Assembly: GCF_021502575.1 (NCBI RefSeq) | Contig: NZ_JAKFGN010000001.1 | Span: 930,001-994,000 of the forward strand | Origin: Bradyrhizobium sp. G127 | Lineage (GTDB): Bacteria; Pseudomonadota; Alphaproteobacteria; Rhizobiales; Xanthobacteraceae | Length of the DNA stretch: 64,000 bases | Direction: 5' to 3' | Shown here: in pieces, positions 51,398-60,397 of the stretch | How positions within the stretch are numbered: the first letter of the stretch is position 1 | Layout of the letters: each line of letters begins with the position of its first letter | Notes under the pieces: model-generated | What the model saw: only the letters and a program-made list of their open reading frames with translations | Told to the model about the DNA's origin: nothing | Databases searched by the model: none | Program-made: the position numbers and the translations under genes

Positions 51398-51877
51398 ATG
51401 GCGCAAGCCCAAGCCGCCTTCGAAACCGATTTCTGGAAAGACGCCAATCTGCGAAAGGTCTGGGACGACATCGTCCCCGGCGAACCACGCAAAACGATTC
51501 CCTATCTGCTGACCAAGGAAGCGATCGAACTGTACTGTCGTTCCGTCGGCGAGGATCACCCGCTCTATTTCGACGAGGCCTATGCAAAGACCACGCCTTA
51601 CGGCGGTCTGATCGCCCCGCCGTCGATCCACATTCTGCTGATGTTCGCCTGCACGCCCGCCGATGACTGGATGCGCTCACCGGGCACGGTTAACGCGGGA
51701 CAATCCTGGAGCTACAACAAGCCGGCGCGCCCGGGCGACACCATTACGTTGCAGGCGCGCGCGCTCGACAAGTTTATCAAGCGCGAGCGACTGTTCGTGG
51801 TGCACGACAACGTCTTCTTCAATCAGCATGGCGATGTGATCTGTTCCGGCCGCGGCCAGACCATCCGGCCGATGTAA
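51398..51877 (+). CDS. MaoC-like hydratase family protein (FAS1-DH type)
   Basis: A 159-residue hot-dog-fold protein: SVGEDHPLYFDEAYAKTTPYGGLIAPPSIHI (~residues 49-79) holds the hydratase motif, with the catalytic His replaced by the Asp-His pair of GEDHP. It resembles the N-terminal half of the (R)-specific enoyl-CoA hydratase, mesaconyl-CoA hydratase type. It pairs with the second MaoC protein at 51896 after 18 bases and probably forms a heteromer. Confidence 0.85.
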   Translation: MAQAQAAFETDFWKDANLRKVWDDIVPGEPRKTIPYLLTKEAIELYCRSVGEDHPLYFDEAYAKTTPYGGLIAPPSIHILLMFACTPADDWMRSPGTVNAGQSWSYNKPARPGDTITLQARALDKFIKRERLFVVHDNVFFNQHGDVICSGRGQTIRPM

Positions 51878-51895
51878 CGCGAGAGGAATCCGAAC

Positions 51896-52348
51896 ATGAC
51901 GACGACATTCGACAATCTCTCGGTCGGCGATACCATCGATGGTCCGAAGTTCGCGGTCTCGCGCGAATCCATCCGTCTCTTCTGCGACGGATCGCTCGAC
52001 TACAATCCGCTGCATCTTGACGACAACTATATGAAGGGCAATTTCGGCAAGACCAATTTCGGCGGCATCATCATGCACGGCATGAACAATTTCGGACTCA
52101 TCACCCGCATGCTTACGGACTGGGCCTATCCGGCCGGCGCCATTCATCGCCGTCTTGAAACACGCTGGCTCAAGCCGGTGAAACCGGGCGACACCATTCA
52201 GCCGACCGGCATCATCAAGGCTAAGCAGATCACGCAGAACTCGCGCTGGGTGCTGATCGATGTTCTGGTGAAGAACCAGCACGACGAGAAGGTCGCGACC
52301 GGCGAGGCCATGGTCGAGTTTCCCGTCGCGGCATCTGCTGCGGCCTGA
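51896..52348 (+). CDS. MaoC-like hydratase family protein
   Basis: A 150-residue MaoC-domain protein: FDNLSVGDTIDGPKFAVSRE, LFCDGSLDYNPLHLDDNY (Asp-x4-His hydratase motif, ~residue 40) and FGGIIMHGMNNFGLI. It probably acts with the upstream MaoC protein in hydrating an enoyl-CoA. The next gene starts 16 bases later. Confidence 0.85.
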   Translation: MTTTFDNLSVGDTIDGPKFAVSRESIRLFCDGSLDYNPLHLDDNYMKGNFGKTNFGGIIMHGMNNFGLITRMLTDWAYPAGAIHRRLETRWLKPVKPGDTIQPTGIIKAKQITQNSRWVLIDVLVKNQHDEKVATGEAMVEFPVAASAAA

Positions 52349-52364
52349 TCGGGAGCGGGACGCG

Positions 52365-53615
52365 ATGTCGATTGCCATCGTGGGGGCAGGGGTTGGCGGA
52401 CTGACGGCGGCGTTGAGTCTTCACGCCGCCGGCCGCGACGACGTCTTTGTCCTCGAGGCGGCGCGCGAGCTTCGCGATGTCGGCGTCGGCATCAACCTGC
52501 CGCCGCATGCGGTTCGCGAACTGACCGAACTCGGTCTCGGTGACGCGCTCGACAGCGTCGGCATCCCGACCAAGGAACTGGCCTATTACGATCCGTCGGG
52601 CCGGTTGATCTGGGCCGAGCCGCGCGGGCTCGATGCCGGGTACAAATGGCCGCAATACTCCATTCATCGCGGCACGTTGCAGCGGCTTCTGGCCGATGCC
52701 GTGAGGCGGCGTCTGGGAGATTCCTCCATCCGGATTGCACAACGCGTAACCGGCGTGGATGCCACGCAAGCCCACAAGATTCTGATCGAGGCCATCGATC
52801 AGGCCGCGGAACGTCCTGTCTCATATTCCGCAGACGTTCTGATCGCCGCCGACGGCATTCGCTCGCCGGTGCGCAACAGCCTCTATGGTTCGCCAGTGCC
52901 GCTCGCGTCTAACGGCTGGGTGATGTATCGCGGCGTCACCTCGTCCGCGCCGTTTCTGACCGGACGATCGATGGTCATCATCGGCGACGAAACCCAGCGC
53001 GTCGTAGTTTATCCGATCGCGGACGGCGTTCTTAACTGGTTATTGGTTCGCCCAAAAGATCAGACGAAAGCAGATGCCGAACTCGGCAACTGGAATATGC
53101 CGGTTTCCACGGATGTCATTGCATCATTCGTGAAGGACTACCGGTTCGACTGGCTCGATGTTCATCGTCTGGTGGCGTCGGCGTCGGAAGCCTACGAATA
53201 TCCGATGGCCGACATCGATCCGCTGCCGCGATGGGTGTTCGGACGATGCGCGCTGCTCGGGGATGCCGCCCACGCCATGTATCCTTTCGGCTCCAACGGC
53301 GCGTCGCAGGCGATCCTCGATGCGCGCGTGCTGGCCTATGAAGTGGCGAACGCCGCAAATATTGACGACGGTCTCCGCGCCTATGAGACGCATCGCCGTC
53401 CTGTTGCGAGCGAGGTACAACTCGCGAATCGGCGGCAGGCGGGCGATGTCATGGCGCGGGTGAGCGCAATGGCGCGGCGCGGGGCGCACGGTGACGCGGC
53501 GACTGAACTTCAGGAGGTCGAGCGCCGTTACAAGCAACTCGCAGGCTTCGATGTCGATGCCCTGAACAACAGGAAATCCTGGAGCGTATCAGGAGCTTTG
53601 CCACAAACAGCGTGA
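52365..53615 (+). CDS. FAD-dependent monooxygenase (PHBH/salicylate hydroxylase type)
   Basis: A 416-residue class A flavoprotein hydroxylase: FAD site IVGAGVGGLTAALSLH (~residues 4-19), DG motif VLIAADGIRSPVRN (~158-171) and the second FAD segment CALLGDAAHAMYPFGSNGASQAILDARVLA (~292-321). Aromatic-ring hydroxylation or Baeyer-Villiger-like oxidation with NAD(P)H is expected. It follows two MaoC genes in one operon and precedes two TctC genes, suggesting uptake and degradation of an aromatic or alicyclic acid. Confidence 0.88.
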   Translation: MSIAIVGAGVGGLTAALSLHAAGRDDVFVLEAARELRDVGVGINLPPHAVRELTELGLGDALDSVGIPTKELAYYDPSGRLIWAEPRGLDAGYKWPQYSIHRGTLQRLLADAVRRRLGDSSIRIAQRVTGVDATQAHKILIEAIDQAAERPVSYSADVLIAADGIRSPVRNSLYGSPVPLASNGWVMYRGVTSSAPFLTGRSMVIIGDETQRVVVYPIADGVLNWLLVRPKDQTKADAELGNWNMPVSTDVIASFVKDYRFDWLDVHRLVASASEAYEYPMADIDPLPRWVFGRCALLGDAAHAMYPFGSNGASQAILDARVLAYEVANAANIDDGLRAYETHRRPVASEVQLANRRQAGDVMARVSAMARRGAHGDAATELQEVERRYKQLAGFDVDALNNRKSWSVSGALPQTA

Positions 53616-53667
53616 CAACAACCGGGCACGAAAACTGCAAGAAAAGTCCGGATCAGAACTGAGGGAG

Positions 53668-54654
53668 ATGATGATGAGTTGGCTGAAAGCCGCATTGCGT
53701 TACGGAGTGGTCGCGGCGGCGCTGATGGCTGTGCCTCAATTTGCCAAGGCGCAAGATGCCTATCCCTCGCGGCCGATCAAGCTGCTCGTGGGATTCGCCG
53801 CAGGCGGCGCGACGGACACCACGTTCCGCAAACTCGGCGAACTCGCTTCCAAGCATCTCGGTCAGCCGATCATTGTCGAGAACAGGCCCGGCGCAGGCGC
53901 GACACTGGCGCCATCCACCATGGCGAAAACCGAGCCGCCGGACGGATATACCATCGCGGCCGCAACGGCAGGCCTGCTGCGTTATCCGTACATGCAGAAA
54001 GTGGACTGGGATCCGATCACGGACTTCACCTGGATCACCGGTCTTGGCGGCTACACTTTTGTCCTCGCGGTGAATGCAGACTCGCCGTTCAAGACCACTG
54101 CCGATCTGGTTGCCTACGCCAAGACGAATCCCGACAAGTTGACGGTGGCCACAGCAGGCGCCGGCACCACCATGCATCTTCTGGCCGAAGCGCTTGCCGG
54201 CATGGCCGACGTGAAAATCACCCACATCGGATACAAAGGCAGCAGCGAGGCCGTTACCGCCATTCTCGGCGGTCATACCATGGCGACGGTGGACGCCATT
54301 GGGACCATTCTTCCGTATGTCGAATCCGGCAAGATGCGCGTGCTGCTGTCGTTCGATCCGCAGCCGGCGGCGTCGCTGCCGGGCGTGCCGACGGCCAAAA
54401 GTCTCGGCTACGATCTGGTCTATCCCGCGCCCTATGGACTCGTTGGCCCGAAGGGAATGCCGCCCGCCGTCGTCGACAAGCTCTATCAGGCGTTCAAGGC
54501 CGCGGCGGACAGCGATGAATACAAGAAGCTGCTGGTCACACTGGGGCAGACGGAATGGCAGAAGCCGCCCGCCGAGTATCAGAAATGGGCCGGCGAATTC
54601 TACCTCTCCGAGCGTTCGCTGGTCGAGCGCGCCAGGTTGCTGCGCCAACCCTGA
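53668..54654 (+). CDS. TctC/Bug substrate-binding protein
   Basis: A 328-residue periplasmic binding protein with signal peptide (LKAALRYGVVAAALMAVPQFAKA). Motifs: PIKLLVGFAAGGATDTTFRKLG, VENRPGAGATLAPSTMAK and IGYKGSSEAVTAILGGHTMAT. Three successive ATG codons (53668-53676) follow GAGGGAG. The FAD monooxygenase lies 52 bases upstream. No membrane subunits nearby. Confidence 0.9.
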   Translation: MMMSWLKAALRYGVVAAALMAVPQFAKAQDAYPSRPIKLLVGFAAGGATDTTFRKLGELASKHLGQPIIVENRPGAGATLAPSTMAKTEPPDGYTIAAATAGLLRYPYMQKVDWDPITDFTWITGLGGYTFVLAVNADSPFKTTADLVAYAKTNPDKLTVATAGAGTTMHLLAEALAGMADVKITHIGYKGSSEAVTAILGGHTMATVDAIGTILPYVESGKMRVLLSFDPQPAASLPGVPTAKSLGYDLVYPAPYGLVGPKGMPPAVVDKLYQAFKAAADSDEYKKLLVTLGQTEWQKPPAEYQKWAGEFYLSERSLVERARLLRQP

Positions 54655-54720
54655 GGCGTCCCGATTGAAATCATTCTGGCGAGCGAACGGCCGCCATACA
54701 AATCAAGTCAGGCTGAAATC

Positions 54721-55692
54721 ATGAAGCGAATACTTGCTGCCATCCTTTCCGTGTTCACGCTGACGGCAGCGGTTGTCGGCGCAAATGCCAATGAGTCGTT
54801 TCCCAACAGCGTGAAAATCATCGTGCCGTTCCCGGCAGGCGGCACGACCGACATCCTCGCGCGCTTTGTCGCGCAGTATCTCGGCGACAAGCTGGGCGTC
54901 ACCACCGTTGTGGAAAATCGTCCTGGGGCGTCGGGCACGATCGGTTCCGAAATGGTGGCGAAGTCGTCGAACGACGGCAGCGTGCTGCTGCTGACCGCCA
55001 CCCATCATGTCATCAATCCCAGTCTGTATCGCAAGCTGCCTTACGATACGAAGAAGGATTTCTCGCCGGTCGCCGTAGTGGCGAGCGCGCCGAACGCGCT
55101 GGTGGTCAACAAGGATTTTCCGGCGAAGACCGTCGCCGAACTGATCGTGATGGCGAAGAAGGATCCCGGCAAATACTCGTTCGGTTCGGCTGGCATCGGC
55201 GGGGCCAATCATCTGTCCGGCGAATTATTCAAGCAGATGGCCGGCATCGACATCGTGCATATTCCTTATAAGGGCGCGGCGCCCGCGATGAACGATCTGA
55301 TCGGCGGCCATATCCCCATCATGTTCGATACGCTGCCGACAGTGCTGCCGGCCGCGACCGCCGGGAACATCCGTGTGCTGGCCGTCACCAGCAAGGAGCG
55401 CGCGGCTTCGCTACCCAATGCGCCGACGCTTGATGAGTCCGGTGTGAAGGGCTTCGAGGCGACGGCGTGGTTTGGTCTTTACATGCCTGCCGCCAACGGC
55501 AACGCGGCCTATACGAAACTTGTCGCGGCAATGAAGGATATTCTTTCGGCACCGGCGACGCGGGAGAAATTCGCGACGCAGGGCGTTCAGCCCGGCAGGC
55601 TCGCGGGTGCAGAGTTCGCGAAATTCGTCGATGCCGAAATCAGCAAGTGGGCCGGAGTGGTGAAGACCGCCAACGTGCCGCAACAAGATTGA
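54721..55692 (+). CDS. TctC/Bug substrate-binding protein
   Basis: A 323-residue periplasmic binding protein with signal peptide (RILAAILSVFTLTAAVVGANA). Motifs: VKIIVPFPAGGTTDILARFVA, VVENRPGASGTIGSEMVAK and IPYKGAAPAMNDLIGGHI. It is the last member of the IclR-divergent group; sequence similarity to the preceding protein is limited, so a different ligand is likely. Confidence 0.9.
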   Translation: MKRILAAILSVFTLTAAVVGANANESFPNSVKIIVPFPAGGTTDILARFVAQYLGDKLGVTTVVENRPGASGTIGSEMVAKSSNDGSVLLLTATHHVINPSLYRKLPYDTKKDFSPVAVVASAPNALVVNKDFPAKTVAELIVMAKKDPGKYSFGSAGIGGANHLSGELFKQMAGIDIVHIPYKGAAPAMNDLIGGHIPIMFDTLPTVLPAATAGNIRVLAVTSKERAASLPNAPTLDESGVKGFEATAWFGLYMPAANGNAAYTKLVAAMKDILSAPATREKFATQGVQPGRLAGAEFAKFVDAEISKWAGVVKTANVPQQD

Positions 55693-55743
55693 GTCGGCGA
55701 GCGCGTGGCACGCTGGTTGCCACCGGCGTTCCGCCCGTTTCGA

Positions 55744-56781
55744 TCAGTGCGTCGGAGTGCCGTCCGGTCCGTGGGTCGTGATGACCTGCCCCGTCGCGAT
55801 GCCGGCTTTGGCCATGACATGAGGGCTCGGGCCGATCACATCGGTGGCGAGCCCGAGTTTCTCGAACAGGCGGATGGTCAGCCAGGTTGTATCGAATTCC
55901 CATCGCGTATGACCGTGGCGCGCCGAACGGGGGTCGGCGTGGTGATTGTTGTGCCAGCCTTCGCCATGCGCCAAGAGGCCGATGAAGACGTTATTCCGGC
56001 TGTCCTCATCGGTCTGGTAATTCCGGTAGCCCCACAGATGCGTGACGGAGTTCACGGCCCATGTCTGGTGCCAGACAAACACCGTGCGCACGAACACGCC
56101 CCAGATCAGCAGGCTCGTGCCGAACTGCACGGCCTGCATCGCCGTGCCGCCCATCGCCAGTTCGGCTAGGAAGCCGGCGCCGAAGAACACCGCCCATTGC
56201 AGGAGGATGATCTTGAGCTGAAGCCAGTTGCGTTCCAGCGCGACGTAAAAGGGATCGCGCAGGATGTCCTTGGCGTAGCGGTCGTAGATTCCGAGCCGGT
56301 TCAGTTCGGGGTTCTTCACCACCAGCCAGCCGATATGGCCCCAGATGAAGTTCACCAGCGGGCTGTGCGGATCGGGCTGTTCGTCGGCGTACTGGTGATG
56401 CCGGCGGTGCACCGCGACCCAGCGCGCGGGGGTGTCCTGCACGCAGCACACCGCAATAACCGCCAGCGCATGCTCGAACCACTTTGGACATTTGAAGCCG
56501 CGATGAGTGAGCAGGCGATGGTAGCAAATGTTGATGCCGAGCAATCCCGTCAGCCGGGCGGTGACGATTGCGACGATCACGCCGGTCCAGCTGAATGTCC
56601 AAGGCAGGACAGCGAGCAGCGCCACCAGATGATAGAAGGCGATGGGAAGCGCCGCTCCCCAGTCGATCCGGCTCAGGATAACGCCCGAGGGCAATGGCAG
56701 GCGGCCGGGACTTCCGGGCTTCGCTAGGCTGGACCGGGACAATTTGACGGCCTTCGCGGCGGCCCGGTGCTCTGTGGTCAT
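55744..56781 (-). CDS. Fatty-acid delta-9-type acyl-CoA/lipid desaturase
   Basis: A 345-residue membrane enzyme with the three histidine boxes: HRLLTHRG (~residue 93), HRRHHQYAD (~131) and HNNHHADP (~276), plus NSVTHLWG. Four hydrophobic helices surround them. The di-iron centre introduces a cis double bond, mainly for membrane fluidity. ATG 56781 gives the common start; TTG 56814 would add 11 residues. It stands alone on the minus strand. Confidence 0.9.
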   Translation of the reverse strand: MTTEHRAAAKAVKLSRSSLAKPGSPGRLPLPSGVILSRIDWGAALPIAFYHLVALLAVLPWTFSWTGVIVAIVTARLTGLLGINICYHRLLTHRGFKCPKWFEHALAVIAVCCVQDTPARWVAVHRRHHQYADEQPDPHSPLVNFIWGHIGWLVVKNPELNRLGIYDRYAKDILRDPFYVALERNWLQLKIILLQWAVFFGAGFLAELAMGGTAMQAVQFGTSLLIWGVFVRTVFVWHQTWAVNSVTHLWGYRNYQTDEDSRNNVFIGLLAHGEGWHNNHHADPRSARHGHTRWEFDTTWLTIRLFEKLGLATDVIGPSPHVMAKAGIATGQVITTHGPDGTPTH

Positions 56782-56982
56782 TTCGACGGTCAATGGTTCA
56801 CATCTGTCTTGCAAGCGGCCCCAGTGCCGTCTTTAACGCATGCACCCATAAAGCAGAATAACGGTGGTGCGAATGTGCCTGAATGTTGATTAGAGCCAGA
56901 TTCGAGCCCCGGAAAGGCGGAAAATCGGTTCCATTCGAGGCATTTTGACCCGGGAGATGGCTCCGGAATAGCTTCCTCCGGA

Positions 56983-57011
56983 TTGACATTTGGGCCTTCG
57001 ATGGCATAGAA
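56983..57011 (+). promoter_or_regulatory. Candidate promoter of rpmJ
   Basis: TTGACA (56983-56988) and CATAGA (57005-57010), 16 bases apart, lie ~100 bases upstream of the L36 gene. The -10 is imperfect. The rest of 56782-57111 shows no gene. Confidence 0.45.
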
Positions 57012-57111
57012 ACCGCCTGTCTCGCGCGGCCTTGGCCTGCGGGATATTGCCCATCAACCAAACGGTTCCACACTCGGCCCTGCAACGCGGCCTTCCAGAG
57101 AGCATTGTCCC

Positions 57112-57237
57112 ATGAAGGTCCGTAATTCGCTGAAGTCCCTGCGCGGCCGTCACCGCAACAACCGTCTGGTCCGCCGGAAGGGCCGGGTTTACGTCATCAA
57201 CAAGGTTCAGCGCCGCTTCAAGGCGCGCCAGGGCTGA
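57112..57237 (+). CDS. rpmJ: 50S ribosomal protein bL36
   Basis: A 41-residue basic protein beginning [17 protein letters not shown] and ending [10 protein letters not shown]: the 41-residue form of L36 that lacks the zinc-binding cysteines (the long C-minus type). ATG 57112 and TGA 57235. L36 is a component of the large ribosomal subunit. A hairpin follows ~95 bases downstream. Confidence 0.93.
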   Translation: MKVRNSLKSLRGRHRNNRLVRRKGRVYVINKVQRRFKARQG

Positions 57238-57330
57238 TTGCTGGCGGCTAATTTAGCCCGCGCTGCATGATGATGTGTTCGGCCTGATCGGCCGGCGAAC
57301 CGGGACAATCCCTACATCACGACCGTTTGA

Positions 57331-57355
57331 CGCCGCATGTGTTTTGCATGCGGCG
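57331..57355. terminator. Hairpin after rpmJ
   Basis: CGCCGCATG and CATGCGGCG form a perfect 9-bp stem with a seven-base T-rich loop, followed by CTTTCC. A likely terminator for rpmJ; it ends 24 bases before the next gene. Confidence 0.7.
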
Positions 57356-57378
57356 CTTTCCACGTTTAGACTTTCTGT

Positions 57379-58047
57379 ATGGCATTGCGGTCGGCATCCA
57401 CGGCAAATCGAACCGGGCTTTTTCTTAAGCTCGCGATAGGCGCCGTCGTACTCGGATCAGTGGCTGCAGCACCGGCCGCCGCGCAGGCGCCCCAGCTCAC
57501 ACCGCCCGGCAAGCAGAAGAAACTGCCCGAAGCGCCGGCCAAGCTGCCGCGCATCTCCGGCGACAAGACCAAGAATCTCGATTTTCTGTTCGGCGCGTTG
57601 AAAGCGGCGCCCGATCAGGAGAGCGCCAAGGCGGTGGAGGCCCGGATCTGGGCGCTGTGGACCGCGACGCCGAGTGATACGGCGGCGTTGCTGATGTCGC
57701 GAGCCAAGGTCGCGTTGGATGGCAAGGACACTGATGTCGCGCTGAAGCTGCTCGATGCCGTCATCAAGCTCCGCCCCGATTACATCGAGGCGTGGAACCG
57801 GCGTGCGACGATCTACTACCTGCAGAATGACTACAGGCGGTCGATGGAAGATATCCGGCAGGTGCTGATTCGCGAGCCGCGCCATTTCGGCGCGCTAGCT
57901 GGTCTCGGCATGATCATGCAGGAAACCGGCGACGAAAAGCATGCGCTGGACGCCTTCCGCAGGGCGCTGGCCATCAATCCGTATCTCGAACGCGTCCCCG
58001 ACCTTGTGAAGTCACTGGCCGAAAAGGTCGAAGGCCGGGATATCTAA
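57379..58047 (+). CDS. Secreted TPR-repeat protein
   Basis: A 222-residue protein: N-terminal signal segment (FLKLAIGAVVLGSVAAAPAAAQA), a Pro/Lys-rich linker, then tetratricopeptide repeats (LDAVIKLRPDYIEAWNRRATIYYLQNDYRRSMEDIRQVL and GLGMIMQETGDEKHALDAFRRALAINP). Probably periplasmic, mediating protein contacts. Conserved in related genomes; precise role unknown. Confidence 0.82.
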   Translation: MALRSASTANRTGLFLKLAIGAVVLGSVAAAPAAAQAPQLTPPGKQKKLPEAPAKLPRISGDKTKNLDFLFGALKAAPDQESAKAVEARIWALWTATPSDTAALLMSRAKVALDGKDTDVALKLLDAVIKLRPDYIEAWNRRATIYYLQNDYRRSMEDIRQVLIREPRHFGALAGLGMIMQETGDEKHALDAFRRALAINPYLERVPDLVKSLAEKVEGRDI

Positions 58048-58124
58048 CCGGACACTTCTGAGTTAAGCCGGTCCCGGATTTTTCACCGAAACTTTTCTTT
58101 CAGTGGCCCGTATTTTTTTCTGCT

Positions 58125-59123
58125 GTGCGGAAATTCTCCCGGATATTTTTCATGTTGGTTGTTGTTGCAGCGATCGCGCTGGCTGTCTTGGCGCTGGTCA
58201 CGCAGGTCGGCGTCTATGCGCTGGACCGCGCCTATCCACCGCAGGGCAAATTCGTCAACGTGAAGGGCGCACGTCTCCACATCGTGGAACTCGGCCCGAC
58301 TTACGCTCCCGGTCTGCCGATCGTCCTCGTTCATGGTGCGAGCTCAAGTCTGGAGATGATGCGCCGGCCGCTCGGCGACAGGCTGGCCAGGGATCGGCGC
58401 GTCATCCTGATCGATCGCCCCGGCCACGGATGGAGCACGCGCGACCGCCTCGAGGATTCCACACCTGCCATTCATGGCCGCATGATCGATGAGGCGCTGG
58501 GCAAACTCGGTATCGATCGCGCAATCTTCGTCGGTCACTCTTGGGCCGGATCGCTGATGCCTGCGATGACGCTGGACACGCCCGGGCGAGTCGCGGGCAT
58601 CGTTATGCTGTCACCGGTGGCGTATCCGTGGCCGGGCGGAGTCGGAACCTTCAACAAGCTCGCAACCGTTCCGGTGATTGGTCCGCTGCTCGCCTATACC
58701 ATCATGTTGCCGCTCGGCATGTTGCTGGTCGACAGCGGCACACGTTATGTATTTGCCCCACAGACGATGCCGGACGGCTATGTCGATGCCGCCGCGGTGC
58801 GCACGCTGCTGCGTCCGCGTGTATTCCTCAACAATGCGTGGGATCTCACCACGCTGAAGGCGGAAATGGTGAAGCAAGCGCCGGAATATCCGTCGATCGA
58901 AGTCCCTGTGACCATCGTGACAGGTGACGCCGACAAAACCGTCTCGACAAACATTCATTCACGCCCATTCGCGGCGGCGGTCCCGCAGACCAAACTTGTG
59001 GTGCTGCCGGACGGCGGTCACATGCCACAGGTCTATGCGGCCGATGTGGTCGTGTCCGAGATTGAGGCGATGGTGGCAAAGGTGCAGGCGATGTCATCCG
59101 TGGCAAAGGGGACCGCCGATTGA
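58125..59123 (+). CDS. Membrane-anchored alpha/beta hydrolase
   Basis: A 332-residue hydrolase with an N-terminal membrane helix (FMLVVVAAIALAVLALV). Catalytic residues: Ser in VGHSWAGSL (~residue 138), Asp in VTGDADKTV (~268) and His in DGGHMPQVY (~302). Oxyanion-side motif VLVHGASSS. The start is GTG 58125 or ATG 58152; both retain the helix. Substrate unknown. Confidence 0.82.
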   Translation: MRKFSRIFFMLVVVAAIALAVLALVTQVGVYALDRAYPPQGKFVNVKGARLHIVELGPTYAPGLPIVLVHGASSSLEMMRRPLGDRLARDRRVILIDRPGHGWSTRDRLEDSTPAIHGRMIDEALGKLGIDRAIFVGHSWAGSLMPAMTLDTPGRVAGIVMLSPVAYPWPGGVGTFNKLATVPVIGPLLAYTIMLPLGMLLVDSGTRYVFAPQTMPDGYVDAAAVRTLLRPRVFLNNAWDLTTLKAEMVKQAPEYPSIEVPVTIVTGDADKTVSTNIHSRPFAAAVPQTKLVVLPDGGHMPQVYAADVVVSEIEAMVAKVQAMSSVAKGTAD

Positions 59124-59182
59124 TCGGGCGATCATCGCCGGTCTCTTCTCTTCAGAGGGCAAGCGTGATCGCTCTTGAGGCG

Positions 59183-59203
59183 CGCCTGCTCCCTAAGCAG
59201 GCG
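59183..59203. terminator. Hairpin after the hydrolase gene
   Basis: CGCCTGCT-CCCTA-AGCAGGCG is a perfect 8-bp stem 60 bases after the stop, with no strong T-run. Confidence 0.5.
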
Positions 59204-59352
59204 TTGAACCCGATTGATCGATGCAAAAGTGCAAGCGATTTCGGCGATGATCGCGGCGACTCAGATTGATCTTGATGACGCCGGCTGATAGGTCGGCGCC
59301 TCTCCGGCTGACCTATGCCGGATTCCTCATATTTTTTGATCGGGAGATGTTC

Positions 59353-59763
59353 ATGAAGGCATCGTCTTTAAGCTTTTTTGCCGCGGTCATTGCAGTGCTC
59401 GTCGGGATGTCATGGGGCATCGCGATGGCGATTTCGCAGGATCACTCCGCCATGCCCGCCCATGCTCACCTCAACCTGCTGGGCTGGGTATCCCTGTTTC
59501 TGTTTGGCATTTTCTATCGTCTCCATCCGTCGCTGGAAGTCACGCGCACGGCGCTGATGCAGGTGTGCATCTGGATCATCGGCACCGTTTCCCTCACCAT
59601 CGGCGTCGCCATGCTTCATGCCGGCAACAAGGGCGGCGAACCGTTCGCCGGCATCGGATCGTTTGTGTTGCTGGGGGATATGCTGCTGTTCGGCTGGCTG
59701 GTTGTGCGATACGAGCGTCGCGATATTATGCGCGATGTGGCGATCATGGTACCGGCCGAATAG
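59353..59763 (+). CDS. Small four-helix membrane protein, haem-copper-oxidase-like
   Basis: A 136-residue protein with four hydrophobic helices. The second contains PAHAHLNLLGWVSLFLFGIFYRLHP, where HAHLNLLGWV resembles the His-bearing helix of cytochrome-oxidase subunit I/NnrS relatives, and similar to the VHMICVGWLSM helix in the protein at 33115. ATG 59353 has GGGAG at 59341-59345. Function unknown; haem binding is a guess. Confidence 0.62.
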   Translation: MKASSLSFFAAVIAVLVGMSWGIAMAISQDHSAMPAHAHLNLLGWVSLFLFGIFYRLHPSLEVTRTALMQVCIWIIGTVSLTIGVAMLHAGNKGGEPFAGIGSFVLLGDMLLFGWLVVRYERRDIMRDVAIMVPAE

Positions 59764-59968
59764 CGGGATCGCTTCGCGCGCGGGTGGGTCATTGTTACTG
59801 ACCTTCCTGCAATGACAAAAGGCCGGTCGGACTCGTTCGCACGTGAGTCGCAGGGAAGATTTTTCTTTCATCCACAGTCGCTGACTATCACACTACTGCC
59901 ATCGACCGGTGGTGAAGTTCAGTCGTTGCACGCGTCCTTTTCTTGCTCCAGCGAACGAAGGTCGGACA

Positions 59969-60370
59969 ATGACAACCACATCAGGCAGTGACAACGGTTT
60001 CAACAAGGCGGCGGGAACCATTCCGTTTCCGGATCTCGCTCGGGTGAGCGAGCTGAACGGGACCGTGTTCTCCGAAACCGCGAAGTTCAACGCGCAGGTC
60101 AGCACCACCTTGCAGAATATCGGCAAGGAATGGTCCGAGTTCGTCGGCACGCGGCTGCGCGAGGATATCCAGCTGTTCCGGACGATTCATGATTGCCGCT
60201 CGTTGCAGGATCTCCAGCAGGCTTATGCCCAGTTCTGGCAGAATGCCTTCACGCAGTATGGCGACGAAGCCCAGCGGATGCTGCGGATTGCGCAGGGCGC
60301 GGCGGAAAACGCCACGCTTACGGCGCGGGACATTCAAGAGACGATGACGGCCGCCGACAAGGCTGCCTGA
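59969..60370 (+). CDS. Phasin family protein
   Basis: A 133-residue helical protein: FNAQVSTTLQNIGKEWSEFVGTRLREDIQLFRTIHDCRSLQDLQQAYAQFWQNAFTQYGDEAQRML matches the phasin_2 domain. Phasins coat polyhydroxyalkanoate granules. ATG 59969 gives the family length. A PHA-system protein is encoded at 38205; no PHA synthase is in the window. Confidence 0.83.
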   Translation: MTTTSGSDNGFNKAAGTIPFPDLARVSELNGTVFSETAKFNAQVSTTLQNIGKEWSEFVGTRLREDIQLFRTIHDCRSLQDLQQAYAQFWQNAFTQYGDEAQRMLRIAQGAAENATLTARDIQETMTAADKAA

Positions 60371-60397
60371 TCGTTGTTTTGAAGTTCCGGCCGTTTG

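Noticed and set aside
53653-54648. A 331-codon open frame on the minus strand
   Set aside because: It is opposite a clear TctC gene with a signal peptide and family motifs; its own translation resembles nothing.
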